Below are positions 1 through 7,406 of a stretch of DNA of 32,186 nt, piece after piece; the first letter of the stretch is position 1, and the number at the start of each line of letters is the position of its first letter. The notes under the pieces are model-generated. The model made no database searches and was not told the origin of the DNA. It was given only the letters and a program-made list of their open reading frames with translations. The position numbers and the translations under genes are program-made. Source of the stretch: Candidatus Blautia stercoravium. Its GTDB lineage: Bacteria > Bacillota > Clostridia > Lachnospirales > Lachnospiraceae. The stretch lies in the NCBI GenBank assembly GCA_019114495.1, contig DXFK01000010.1, forward strand, positions 1-32,186. Reading direction: 5' to 3'.

Positions 1-1
1 G

Positions 2-286
2 AAACAAATCAATCCGAAGTTATTATTTTTTGATTGTGCGTTTGATTTGATGGAACAGCTTGATAAAGATGTATATCTTTGTATGCAAAGAGGCCTCACA
101 AATACCCGTTTGAGTCTCTATCCAGATGAAAAACTGATTATGGACAGAAAAAGATATTTCCAAGAAATTTACAAAAAGAATCAAGAGAATAATCTGCAGT
201 ATTCTGAGGAAAGAATCTTTCAAAATGAGATGCATAATACTTTAAAATTGGTTTTTGAAAATGACTTAAAAGAATATCTGGAATAA
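2..286 (+). CDS. C-terminal part of an unrecognised protein, cut by the left edge
   Basis: The frame is open from the first bases and ends with TAA at 284-286, giving about 94 residues. There is no convincing internal start with a ribosome binding site: the TTG at 47 and ATG at 50 lie inside the open frame, so this is best read as the end of a longer gene. The visible part is hydrophilic and rich in Lys, Glu and Asn, with a central segment RLSLYPDEKLIMDRK and no membrane segment or cysteine motif. I do not recognise the family. It lies next to an IS3 transposase scrap, so it may belong to an accessory or decaying region. Confidence 0.55.
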   Translation, partial: KQINPKLLFFDCAFDLMEQLDKDVYLCMQRGLTNTRLSLYPDEKLIMDRKRYFQEIYKKNQENNLQYSEERIFQNEMHNTLKLVFENDLKEYLE

Positions 287-293
287 ATTTTAG

Positions 294-452
294 GAAGCAT
301 ATCTGACCCAGTATGCCAATATCCGTGAGGCACACAAAGCGATTGGCAGATATATACATACCTACAAATTTGAACGTTGCCATTCCGCCATCAATCATGA
401 AACTCCGGCCTCCTGTTATTATCAGGCACTGTTGATTGACTATGTAGCTTAA
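294..452 (+). pseudogene. IS3-family transposase remnant (3' end of orfB)
   Basis: Fifty-two codons follow an in-frame TAG at 291-293 and end with TAA at 450-452. The product has the typical end of an IS3-family DDE transposase (integrase core, rve): a segment YIHTYKFERCHSAINHETPA matches the usual Y-x-FN-xx-R-H-SAL-xx-P pattern that closes the orfB protein. The catalytic DDE residues and everything upstream are missing, so it cannot encode a transposase. No start or ribosome binding site is present. A short inverted repeat follows it directly. It is a fossil of an insertion, not a mobile element now. Confidence 0.75.
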
Positions 453-471
453 GGGGAATCATGTTCCCCTT
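451..471. repeat. 8-bp hairpin just after the transposase remnant
   Basis: AAGGGGAA and TTCCCCTT form a perfect 8-bp stem with a 5-base loop, starting at the transposase stop codon. It could be a weak terminator or part of a former IS end; the T-run after it is poor. Between it and 582 I see no supportable gene. Confidence 0.4.
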
Positions 472-582
472 ACTTTACATTTCGATCATACTCAACGTTC
501 AAGCTGTATTACGCTCCACGAAGCAGGGCTTTTTTCCGTTTATCTTCTGTTTTATGGATTTCCTGCTGTATTTTCTGGCTAT

Positions 583-1498
583 TCAGGACTGTGAGGTCGT
601 GATGGCAGAGGATATGGCCTTTCCATCAACACGGTGATTAATTGCAGCCAAAAGACCGATAATAACCAATACAATTATGAAACCCACACACGCAAGGATA
701 ATCCCTGCAATAAATCCAAATAAGTTTCCATTGATTATATAAGCCGTCCAAAGTTTCCGGAACGGTTGTATAACCTGCAGCTCCGGGCTCATAGGTAGAT
801 GAAAGTCCCTGTTGGAGTAACTGATAGGTTAATACAATGTCTTCTCCTAATACGTCTTGCCAACCGCCGATTGTACGAACTGCCTCAGTCTGATAAGCAC
901 TGAAGGCACCTTGCGCCACCAATGTAGACTGATAGCTGCCCTGAAATCGCTTAATGGCGGCAATACTGAGCAGATAATCATAGTTTTGCATCTTAGTAAC
1001 CAAAGAAACCTTTGGATTGTGAACAAACAGATTTCCCGCAACACAAGCACCGTTAAAAGATACAATATGATTCCCGCAGTAAACGTATTCTACCGAACAT
1101 TTTTCCGAAGTGGTTTCCTGCAGTTTTAAAATCTCCTGCTTGGTGTGGTCCGTTGACGCATTATCCACTACAAGCAGACGGATGTGTCCTTTATACTGTT
1201 GGGCTGTAATCGACTGAATCGATTGGACAATAGTTTCTTGTTCGTTGTGCGCACACATGATAATAGTTGTATCTTCCTGTGTGTCAGAATATTTTTTTAA
1301 TTTCCAGTTCAGCAGATTGGAAAAAAACATGGTGCTCATCAAATATCCCGGCAGCAGGGCGATGCCGACAATCACCCACCAGACATAGAGGTCTGGTAAA
1401 ACGCAGGAAATTTCCTGTGCCCATCCAATTGCAAGAAATAAGGAAACGACAAGCCACAGTCCGCCAAAACAAATAGAAAGAATAAATTTCGTTTTCAA
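583..1498 (-). pseudogene. Degraded glycosyltransferase family 2 gene (IcaA/PgaC or cellulose-synthase-like)
   Basis: The start is TTG at 1498, preceded by AGAGGTGA at good spacing. Two N-terminal membrane segments (about residues 4-24 and 38-60) are followed by a GT-A fold: MCAHNEQETI, then VVDNASTDHT. After YCGNH the sequence jumps to an IVSFNGACVAGNLFV segment, so about 40 residues that normally carry the GK-x-AL and VDxD sugar-nucleotide site are absent. The GEDIVLTYQ acidic motif remains. After GLYNQ the QxxRW motif is missing and the frame shifts: a C-terminal membrane helix (GNLFGFIAGIILACVGF) continues in another frame to 583, while the first frame stops at 638. Families like this polymerise beta-linked sugars at the membrane; this copy should be inactive. 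Two internal deletions are inferred from family knowledge, not from an alignment. Confidence 0.75.
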
Positions 1499-1714
1499 AA
1501 AATCACCTCTTTTCCAATATACGAGAATACAGGAAAAGAGGTGATTTTTTCTGTCTTTATTATTGTTAATCACTGTGACGGGCAGTGACTCTAAATTCAA
1601 AACAGGGAAATAAGGAGCCCGCATATGAGCTCCTTTGGGTATCAATATTCATAGCACATTTAAAATTCTTTCTCAAACGATCCCAAATCGTGCTTTGCCT
1701 ATCCCAGCCCATTT

Positions 1715-1975
1715 TTATTTTACACTTTGAGAAAATTTCTGCTTTGCTTCCATGATTTTTTTCTCTTCAGCTGGAGGAGTTTCGTACATCCCTCTCTGAT
1801 GCATCATATTAAATACATTTGTGGAAATGCTGTGTTCCTGTTCTAAAATATTCATCATTGTGCCTCGCAGGCTGTCGTGTACACATTCACCGGCAAATGT
1901 GTTAAATTTTTCTGTGGCAGATTTCTGTGCTGAAAGACCGTCTGCCAGAATCTCTTTGTCTGTAAATTCCTGCAT
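1715..1975 (-). CDS. CotF-family spore coat protein
   Basis: An 86-residue soluble, helical protein with no membrane segment. Its ILADGLSAQKSATEKFN stretch and the later HDSLRGTMMNILEQEH resemble the coat F (CotF) domain, a four-helix ferritin-like fold found in spore coat proteins of Bacilli and Clostridia. It is much shorter than Bacillus CotF (about 160 residues), as is normal for the clostridial versions. It lies 11 bases downstream of a second small protein of similar type on the same strand, so the two are probably one operon expressed during sporulation. The start ATG is at 1975, with a purine-rich AGGAGGC just upstream. The family call is from pattern recognition. Confidence 0.75.
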   Translation of the reverse strand: MQEFTDKEILADGLSAQKSATEKFNTFAGECVHDSLRGTMMNILEQEHSISTNVFNMMHQRGMYETPPAEEKKIMEAKQKFSQSVK

Positions 1976-1986
1976 AGTTGTGCCTC

Positions 1987-2172
1987 CTATTTCAAAAATT
2001 CATACAACGAATTAAAATGTCCCTGATGCTGCTGGGATATCTGCTCAAATTTCTGTTTGATTTCCGTATCATCTGTCTGTTTTGCCAGCATGGAAAATTT
2101 CTTGGTTAATAATTCTTCGTCTGCCAGCAGATCATTAAGAGCAGACAGTTCTTTTTCTGACAACTGTGCCAT
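1987..2172 (-). CDS. Small CotF-like / spore-coat-associated protein
   Basis: Sixty-one residues starting at MAQLSEKELSAL. The start at 2172 is chosen over an upstream ATG at 2193 because AAAGGAGG lies at ideal spacing before it; the upstream ATG falls within that ribosome-binding region. The protein is an all-helical, charged hairpin (ELSALNDLLADEELLTKKF, then EIKQKFEQISQQHQGHF) like the N-terminal half of CotF-type ferritin-like proteins. Together with the next gene (11-base gap) it may supply the two halves of a coat F-type unit. No cysteine, signal peptide or membrane segment is present. Its exact function is unknown. Confidence 0.65.
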   Translation of the reverse strand: MAQLSEKELSALNDLLADEELLTKKFSMLAKQTDDTEIKQKFEQISQQHQGHFNSLYEFLK

Positions 2173-2387
2173 TGTGATGACCTCCTTTATCAATTATTTT
2201 TACCATAATAGAGTGTACTTAAATTCGGTTTTTATTCTTTTTTGTGTCATTTCATAATATTAGAAATTGCTCTTTTTTCCAAAAGATAAAAAATAATCTA
2301 TTTGAAAAACTGGATTCGAAAATAGGCTATTCTGGAATAATCTGTATCCAATGGGAAATGTTATATATAAAACGCAGGAGGACAGAA

Positions 2388-2564
2388 ATGAAATCAATTT
2401 GGAGTAAAACATGGAACAGAAAGAAAAGTTCCGCCCTGGATAGTGATATTCAGGCGGATGCAGAAGAATACAAAAGAATTATTTGTGAGGAATGTATAGC
2501 TTGCGTTGACAGGAGTCGGATAACTAAATGGGATGTGAATTGTCATGGAATCCGGTATGAGTAA
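2388..2564 (+). pseudogene. Probable internally deleted remnant of an FAD-dependent oxidoreductase
   Basis: A 58-residue frame starts at ATG 2388 after AGGAGGACAG. Its first part, KSIWSKT...ALDSDIQADA, resembles the N-terminus of the clostridial DAO-type FAD-dependent oxidoreductases, which read on into a VIGAGMAG dinucleotide-binding motif. Here that motif is missing and the frame passes straight to EEYKRIICEECIAC, which resembles a segment about 100 residues further on in the same family. The end is not recognisable. I infer a large in-frame deletion, but only from memory of the family. The alternative is a genuine small gene. Its stop overlaps the start of the following gene by 20 bases, so its ribosome binding site may now drive translation of that gene by coupling. 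Confidence 0.45.
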
Positions 2565-3465
2565 TTATTTCTATGGATGGTATTTCCGGTGTCAGGGAAA
2601 AAACGGTACGGTTGCTGTAATTCCGGCTGTGCATTTGTCGTCGGAGAAACGTTGCTGCTCTATTCAGGTGATTACTCCCACCGAAAGTCTGTACCGGGAG
2701 TTCCCCGTCTGTGATTTGCGAATAAACAGAAAAAGAGGAATCATACAGATCGGGGGGAATCTGTTTTCGCGAAAAGGAATCCGTATGGGGTTTGAAGGAA
2801 GAAAACAAAAAGCAGGAAAAATCATCCATGAAATTGGTGGAGATACATCAGATGATAAAAAAGTGTGGGTCAGAGGTTCTCTGCATTTTGGGAAATTTAC
2901 AGAGCCGAAGTATGATATTATGGGACCATTTGTATACATTCCAGGAATGGAGTGCAGGCATGCGGTCTATAGTATGAGGCATGCAGTGAATGGCACACTG
3001 GCGCTGGATGATAAAGAAATAATTTTTCAAAATGGAACAGGATATATGGAAGGAGATAGTGGCACTTCATTTCCTGATCAATATATCTGGACACAGAGTT
3101 TCTTTCCGGGAGGATCGATCATGATTGCGGCGGCGTCAATTCCACTGGCGGGAATAAATTTTACAGGAACGGTTGGGTTTGTCTTCAAAGAGAACAGGGA
3201 GTACCGTTTCGCAACCTATCTGGGGGCTTCAGTCACAAGAATGAGAGACAGGGAGCTGCTGATTTGTCAAGGCCGATACCGGCTTCATGTACGTTTTTGG
3301 GATTTGGGCGGCAATTTGTTAAAAGCTCCGGAAAGAGGAAATATGACACGAAAAATACGGGAGGATATCGTATGCGGAGTAGAATATACGTTGACCTGTG
3401 GAAACCGTATACTGCTGCATATAGTCAACGATAAGGCAGCAGCAGAATACGAAGTGAAAGAATAA
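2545..3465 (+). CDS. Tocopherol-cyclase-like protein (PF14249 type)
   Basis: A 306-residue protein with FYGWYFRCQG near the N-terminus, then FGKFTEPKYDIMGPF, PGMECRHAVYSM, GYMEGDSGTSFP and YIWTQSFF, followed by a repeating beta pattern. These blocks match the tocopherol-cyclase-like beta-barrel family, named after plant VTE1 but widespread in clostridia, where no tocopherol is made; the bacterial substrate is unknown. There is no signal peptide or membrane segment. The start at 2545 overlaps the preceding remnant; ATG at 2557 (MSNYFYGW) is an equally good start, and neither has a strong ribosome binding site, so coupling is likely. A terminator follows at 3517. The gene appears intact although its surroundings are decaying. 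Confidence 0.75.
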   Translation: MESGMSNYFYGWYFRCQGKNGTVAVIPAVHLSSEKRCCSIQVITPTESLYREFPVCDLRINRKRGIIQIGGNLFSRKGIRMGFEGRKQKAGKIIHEIGGDTSDDKKVWVRGSLHFGKFTEPKYDIMGPFVYIPGMECRHAVYSMRHAVNGTLALDDKEIIFQNGTGYMEGDSGTSFPDQYIWTQSFFPGGSIMIAAASIPLAGINFTGTVGFVFKENREYRFATYLGASVTRMRDRELLICQGRYRLHVRFWDLGGNLLKAPERGNMTRKIREDIVCGVEYTLTCGNRILLHIVNDKAAAEYEVKE

Positions 3466-3516
3466 GTACATTCGAGTTCATTACTTGGCTCTGAAATTAA
3501 CAGATTGGTAAATGTT

Positions 3517-3567
3517 AAAATCCTTCTGTAAAATGAGACCACAAATCAAAATTACAGAAGGATTTTT
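3517..3567. terminator. Terminator between the tocopherol-cyclase-like gene and pepT
   Basis: AAAATCCTTCTGTAA pairs with TTACAGAAGGATTTT across a 20-base loop and is followed by T-rich sequence on the plus strand and TTTTAAC on the minus strand. It separates two convergent genes and probably works both ways. Confidence 0.8.
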
Positions 3568-3649
3568 CAATTCAAAACCATTTTAAACTTTAAGCAAAAA
3601 AGTAGTGGTAGGAGTGAGAGACTGTTTTACATCACAAATCCTATATCCT

Positions 3650-4870
3650 TTACACATACATCTTGGCCAATTCCACAATCACATCCACGCATTTCTCCAT
3701 GGCCTGCACGCATACAAACTCAAAGTGCCCATGGCAGTTATGGTCGCCGGTTCCCAGATTGGGGCAAGGAAGTCCCTTAAAGGAAAGCTGTGCGCCGTCT
3801 GTGCCGCCGCGGATAGGAAGTACCTGGGGTCGGATATCCAGTTTCTCATAAACAGCCAGCACATTCTCAATGAGATGCATATGCGGATCAATCTGCTGCT
3901 TCATATTAAAGTAAGAGTCCTCAAGCTTCAGTACCACGGTACCTTCTCCGTACTTCTCGTTCATATAAGCTGCTGCCCGTTCCATAAACTGTTTTTTCTT
4001 CCGGAACAATTCCATATCGTGGTCACGGATAATGTATTCGGAAACTGTTTTTTCCACAGAACCTTCAATGCCGTCCAGGTGAATGAAACCTTCCCTGTCC
4101 TGAGTATACTCCGGCTTCTGATTCTCAGGCATCATACCCTGAAATTCCATGGCAAGAAGAACGGCATTTACCATTTTGTTCTTGGCAGAGCCGGGATGAA
4201 TACTGACACCATGGAAGGTAACAAGAGCGCTGGCTGCGTTGAAGTTTTCGTATTCCAGTTCGCCGCATTCGCCTCCATCTATGGTGTAAGCGAAATCCGC
4301 ACCGAATTTTTCCACATCAAAGTGCTCTGTTCCCTGCCCGATTTCTTCGTCCGGTGTGAAACCGATACGAATGGGGCCGTGAGGAATTTCCGGATGGGAC
4401 AGCAGGTATTCAGCGGCTGTGAGAATTTCGGCGATTCCCGCTTTATCGTCACCGCCTAAGAGCGTCAGACCGTCCGTCACAATTAAGTCCTGTCCCTGAT
4501 ACTGACTGAGATTAGAAAAATCTTTTGTGCGCATGACAATATTTTTCTCTGCATGAAGCACAATGTCCTTTCCGTCATAATTTTCGATGAGACGCGGGGA
4601 AATATTGGCGCCGGAGGCTGCGCTGGAAGTATCCATGTGTGCAATAAAGCCCAGGATTTTTCCCTGATAGTCGGGAATGGTGGACGGAATTGTGCCAAAA
4701 ACATAACCGTACTGGTCCAGGGATACCTCCGCAAGTCCCATTTCTTTCATTTCTGCTTCCAAATCTGCTGCGAAGGCCAGCTGGCTTTTTGTGCTTGGAA
4801 AAGTTTCTGAGGACGGGTCAGAAGTCGTGTCCACAGAAATGTATTTCAGAAAACGTTCTTTTACATGCAT
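3650..4870 (-). CDS. pepT: Peptidase T (aminotripeptidase)
   Basis: A 406-residue protein of the M20B family that removes the N-terminal residue from tripeptides in the cytoplasm. The di-zinc site is visible: H78 and D80 in AHMDTS, D141 in GGDDKAG, catalytic E175 and ligand E176 in DEEIGQG, D198 in TIDGGE, and the C-terminal histidine in GTGDHNCHGHFEF. A typical dimerisation insert lies between about 205 and 320. Length matches the family (about 405-410). ATG at 4870 has AAAGGAGA upstream. It is a single gene, convergent with the gene on its left and divergent from the lrgAB operon. It probably serves peptide use, common in amino-acid-using clostridia. Confidence 0.97.
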   Translation of the reverse strand: MHVKERFLKYISVDTTSDPSSETFPSTKSQLAFAADLEAEMKEMGLAEVSLDQYGYVFGTIPSTIPDYQGKILGFIAHMDTSSAASGANISPRLIENYDGKDIVLHAEKNIVMRTKDFSNLSQYQGQDLIVTDGLTLLGGDDKAGIAEILTAAEYLLSHPEIPHGPIRIGFTPDEEIGQGTEHFDVEKFGADFAYTIDGGECGELEYENFNAASALVTFHGVSIHPGSAKNKMVNAVLLAMEFQGMMPENQKPEYTQDREGFIHLDGIEGSVEKTVSEYIIRDHDMELFRKKKQFMERAAAYMNEKYGEGTVVLKLEDSYFNMKQQIDPHMHLIENVLAVYEKLDIRPQVLPIRGGTDGAQLSFKGLPCPNLGTGDHNCHGHFEFVCVQAMEKCVDVIVELAKMYV

Positions 4871-4977
4871 AGTGAAATCTCCTTTAAAAAATTCATTCTG
4901 TAAATTATGCTAACACAAGGAAGGAGGGTTGTCCAGACGGAGAAATTCTGAAAGGACAGTCTTTCTTATGCTATCTC

Positions 4978-5006
4978 TTGACTTTAGCAAAGGGCATGTC
5001 TATAAT
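4978..5006 (+). promoter_or_regulatory. Sigma-A promoter of the lrgAB-gntR operon
   Basis: TTGACT at 4978-4983, a 17-base spacer, and TATAAT at 5001-5006. This is close to consensus and sits 35 bases before the lrgA start. Confidence 0.85.
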
Positions 5007-5008
5007 AG

Positions 5009-5023
5009 ACTGGTACTACCAGT
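5009..5023. promoter_or_regulatory. Palindromic operator, probably for the FadR-type GntR regulator of this operon
   Basis: ACTGGTACTACCAGT is a perfect inverted repeat with 7-base arms around one central base. It contains TGGT-N3-ACCA, the core of operators bound by FadR-subfamily GntR proteins such as PdhR and LldR. It begins three bases after the -10 box, over the expected transcription start, a position that would block initiation. The fourth gene of the operon encodes a FadR-type regulator, so autorepression is the simplest reading. This assignment is inferred. Confidence 0.7.
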
Positions 5024-5040
5024 GAAAAGAGGAAAGAAAG

Positions 5041-5391
5041 ATGAAGTTTTTGAAACAATTCAGTGTCATTTTGCTGCTCTCCTTTTTGGGAGAGCTGCTG
5101 CGCAGGCTGATTCCCCTGCCAATACCTGCCAGCGTATACGGACTTGTGCTTATGCTGACAGCCCTGGGAACCGGAATTTTGAAGGTTCATCAGGTAAAAG
5201 AAGCGGCGGGGTTTCTCATAGAGATTATGCCTGTCATGTTTATTCCGGCAGGCGTAGGTCTGTTGGAAGCCAAAGACGCTCTTTTGCCGGTGTGGATTCC
5301 GGTAGTGGTGATTACGGTTGTGACTACCGTGTTTGTTATGGCAGTTACAGGACAGGTGACCCAGGTTATGATTCGGAAAGGGAAGAAGTAA
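5041..5391 (+). CDS. lrgA: CidA/LrgA-family membrane protein (holin-like, pyruvate-facilitator subunit)
   Basis: A 116-residue protein with four predicted membrane helices (about 5-22, 27-46, 59-82 and 86-108) and the family signature PLPIPASVYGLVLM near residue 25. LrgA proteins pair with LrgB. They were first described as holin/antiholin-like proteins affecting autolysis; the Bacillus homologues PftA/PftB form a pyruvate facilitator. The stop overlaps no gene, but lrgB starts one base later, so the two are translated together. ATG at 5041 follows AGAGGAAAG. First gene of a five-gene operon. Function as pyruvate carrier here is inferred from homologues and from the regulator further down the operon. 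Confidence 0.92.
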   Translation: MKFLKQFSVILLLSFLGELLRRLIPLPIPASVYGLVLMLTALGTGILKVHQVKEAAGFLIEIMPVMFIPAGVGLLEAKDALLPVWIPVVVITVVTTVFVMAVTGQVTQVMIRKGKK

Positions 5392-5392
5392 G

Positions 5393-6085
5393 ATGAAAGA
5401 ATTTTTGTGTAATTCCGTTTTTTTCGGTGCTGTGTTAAGTCTGATGGCTTACGAAGCAGGGCTGCTTTTAAAGAGAAAATTTAAACTGGCCATTTTAAAT
5501 CCCCTGCTGATTGCAACCATCTGCGTGATGGCAGTTCTGGTACTTTTTAAAGTGGATTATGACCAATATAATGAAAGCGCCAAATATGTCAGCTATCTTC
5601 TGACTCCGGCCACGGTGTGCCTGGCTGTGCCTCTTTACGAACAGATGTCACTTTTAAAGAAAAATTTTAAAGCTGTGGCAGCAGGCATTGTTTCCGGTGT
5701 TCTTGCCAGTCTGGTAAGCGTTCTGGTATTGGCAAAGCTTTTCGGACTGAGTCATGAGCAGTATGTAACCCTGCTTCCAAAATCCATTACAACAGCCATT
5801 GGAATGGGAATTTCGGAGGAACTGGGAGGCATTGTAACCATTACCGTGGCAGTTATTATTATCACCGGTATTCTGGGAAATGTGATAGCTGAACTTGTGT
5901 GTAAAGTGTTTCATATTCAGGAACCCATAGCCAGGGGACTGGCTCTTGGAACTGCGTCCCATGCCATTGGTACTGCCAAAGCTATGGAAATGGGTCCTGT
6001 GGAGGGAGCCATGAGCAGTCTTGCTATTGCAGTAGCGGGACTTTTGACAGTAATTGGTGCATCTGTATTTGCAGGATTTATGTAA
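5393..6085 (+). CDS. lrgB: LrgB-family membrane protein
   Basis: A 230-residue polytopic membrane protein with the family's conserved blocks: LNPLLIATICV near 36, LTPATVCLAVPLYEQ near 70, LLPKSITTAIGMGISEELGG near 128 and LGTASHAIGTAKAMEMG near 184. Length matches LrgB/YohK/PftB (about 230). It acts with LrgA in the cytoplasmic membrane. The TASHAIGTA motif and PKSIT(T)P-like motif are the most conserved parts of the family and are present, so the copy looks functional. It begins directly after lrgA and is followed 12 bases later by the kinase-like gene, with AAGGAGG in the gap. Confidence 0.95.
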   Translation: MKEFLCNSVFFGAVLSLMAYEAGLLLKRKFKLAILNPLLIATICVMAVLVLFKVDYDQYNESAKYVSYLLTPATVCLAVPLYEQMSLLKKNFKAVAAGIVSGVLASLVSVLVLAKLFGLSHEQYVTLLPKSITTAIGMGISEELGGIVTITVAVIIITGILGNVIAELVCKVFHIQEPIARGLALGTASHAIGTAKAMEMGPVEGAMSSLAIAVAGLLTVIGASVFAGFM

Positions 6086-6097
6086 GGAGGCAGTTTC

Positions 6098-6688
6098 ATG
6101 GGAAAATTAGTGATTACCATTGCCAGACAGTATGGCAGTGGAGGCAAGAAAATCGGACAGGAACTGGCAAAGCGTCTGGGAATACCTTTTTACGGCAAGG
6201 ATGAATTAATGGAAATTGCCAAAGGAAAAGAAGATTACGAGGAAGTGCGTTCTTTCTATGAGGAGCAGCCGGTCAACAGCCTGCTGTATGCCATTGCCAT
6301 GAACCAGGGAGAAAGCGGTGCAGGAAGAATACCTTTTCGCAGGATTCGGGAACTTTGCGGCCAGGAATCCTGTGTGTTGATTGGAAGATGTGGAAATTAT
6401 ATTTTTCAGGAAGAAGAAAATTGTGTCAGGCTGTTTATTTATGCGGATATGGAAGCAAAGCTGGAATGGGTTACCAGCCATGAAGGAATTTCCGCCCACA
6501 AGGCAAAAGCTAAAATCCGAAAGACAGAAGAGGAAAGAGCAGAGTTTCACAAATACTATACAGGTCAGGTCTGGGGCTGCATGAATCATTATGATTTATG
6601 TATCAATGCAGGCGTACTGGGAACAGAGAGAACCGTGGAGCTGATATACAGTTATTTGAAAAGCAGAGGTTTGACAGATGAAAAATAA
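6098..6688 (+). CDS. Cytidylate-kinase-like family protein (PF13189)
   Basis: A 196-residue protein starting KLVITIARQYGSGGKKIGQELA, the P-loop form of the cytidylate-kinase-like family (G-S-G-G-K, about residues 13-17), followed by LGIPFYGKDEL and later SCVLIGRCGNYIF near 93. These proteins resemble CMP kinase but lack its usual nucleotide-monophosphate domain, and their substrate is not known; the true CMP kinase gene is usually elsewhere. ATG at 6098 follows AAGGAGG. The 3' end overlaps the regulator gene by 11 bases, so it belongs firmly to the lrgAB operon. Its role beside a pyruvate-type carrier is unexplained. Confidence 0.88.
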   Translation: MGKLVITIARQYGSGGKKIGQELAKRLGIPFYGKDELMEIAKGKEDYEEVRSFYEEQPVNSLLYAIAMNQGESGAGRIPFRRIRELCGQESCVLIGRCGNYIFQEEENCVRLFIYADMEAKLEWVTSHEGISAHKAKAKIRKTEEERAEFHKYYTGQVWGCMNHYDLCINAGVLGTERTVELIYSYLKSRGLTDEK

Positions 6689-7406
6689 AGGAGATGAGAA
6701 AATAACAGAAAAGTCACAGGACACAGAAAAGGTATACCATCTGGTTATTGAACATATTAAAAAACTGGCAGAAAGCGGACAGGTGGAGTTTGGAAGCAAA
6801 ATTCCGTCAGAAAGAGAGCTGATGTCCACTCTCGGATTAAGCAGAAATTCCGTCAGAGAAGCGCTGCGCTGTCTGGAAAACATGGGGATTATTGAAAGCA
6901 GACACGGACAGGGGAACTTCCTGGTGAATCATGTGGGAAACAGCCTTGGCAGTGTGCTTTCCATTCTGTTGGTAACGCAGCAGAGCAATTATATAGAAAT
7001 CAGCCAGCTTCGCCGTTTCATTGAAATTGGAGCGTATTTGCTGGCCTCGGGGCAGGCGAAAGAGGCGGAATTGGAACGTTTGGCTTATCTTTTGGAGGAA
7101 CTGGAGAATTGTACTCCGGAAGAACAGGCAAAAAAGGATAAGAATTTTCATGATGAACTGATAAAAATTTCCGGAAATAATCTGCTGGGCATTTTAAATG
7201 ATGCGCTGTCCGATATGTTTGAACGGGTTATCAGCGAAGCCTCTGCCCGGGCTGGAAAGGCGGAGTGGGAAAAGTTGAGAGACTGCCATAGGAGGGTTTA
7301 TGAAAACCTTCGAAAAAAAGACGTGCAGGAAGGCATTAAGGCTATTCGGGAGCATTATAATGTGCTGGATGAGGAAATCAGGAATATGGAAGAAAAACTG
7401 CCATGA
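6678..7406 (+). CDS. GntR-family regulator, FadR subfamily (PdhR/LldR-like)
   Basis: A 242-residue DNA-binding protein. Residues 18-85 form the winged helix with KIPSERELMSTLGLSRNSVREALRCL and the wing SRHGQGNFL. The C-terminal FCD ligand domain is all helical and keeps acid and histidine positions of its metal/ligand pocket: DKNFHDEL near 139, DCHRRV near 205 and REHYNVL near 226. FadR-subfamily proteins sense organic acids such as pyruvate (PdhR), lactate (LldR) or gluconate. The start overlaps the kinase-like gene and the stop overlaps the exporter start (ATGA), so it is made with the operon it probably controls through the palindrome at 5009-5023. The effector is not shown by the sequence. 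Confidence 0.93.
   Translation: MKNKGDEKITEKSQDTEKVYHLVIEHIKKLAESGQVEFGSKIPSERELMSTLGLSRNSVREALRCLENMGIIESRHGQGNFLVNHVGNSLGSVLSILLVTQQSNYIEISQLRRFIEIGAYLLASGQAKEAELERLAYLLEELENCTPEEQAKKDKNFHDELIKISGNNLLGILNDALSDMFERVISEASARAGKAEWEKLRDCHRRVYENLRKKDVQEGIKAIREHYNVLDEEIRNMEEKLP

Noticed and set aside
294..471. A complete insertion sequence
   Set aside because: Only the last 52 codons of a transposase remain; no second inverted end or target-site repeat was found.
453..582. Possible end of another minus-strand gene (frame ending near 509)
   Set aside because: The frame is about 35 codons long with no start, ribosome binding site or recognisable family.
3605..4459. A 284-codon open frame antisense to pepT
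   Set aside because: It lies wholly opposite a well-supported peptidase gene, has no ribosome binding site and no recognisable domain; it is a by-product of pepT codon use.
4929..5396. A 155-codon plus-strand frame overlapping lrgA
   Set aside because: It runs through the promoter and operator and is out of frame with lrgA, whose family match and start are clear.
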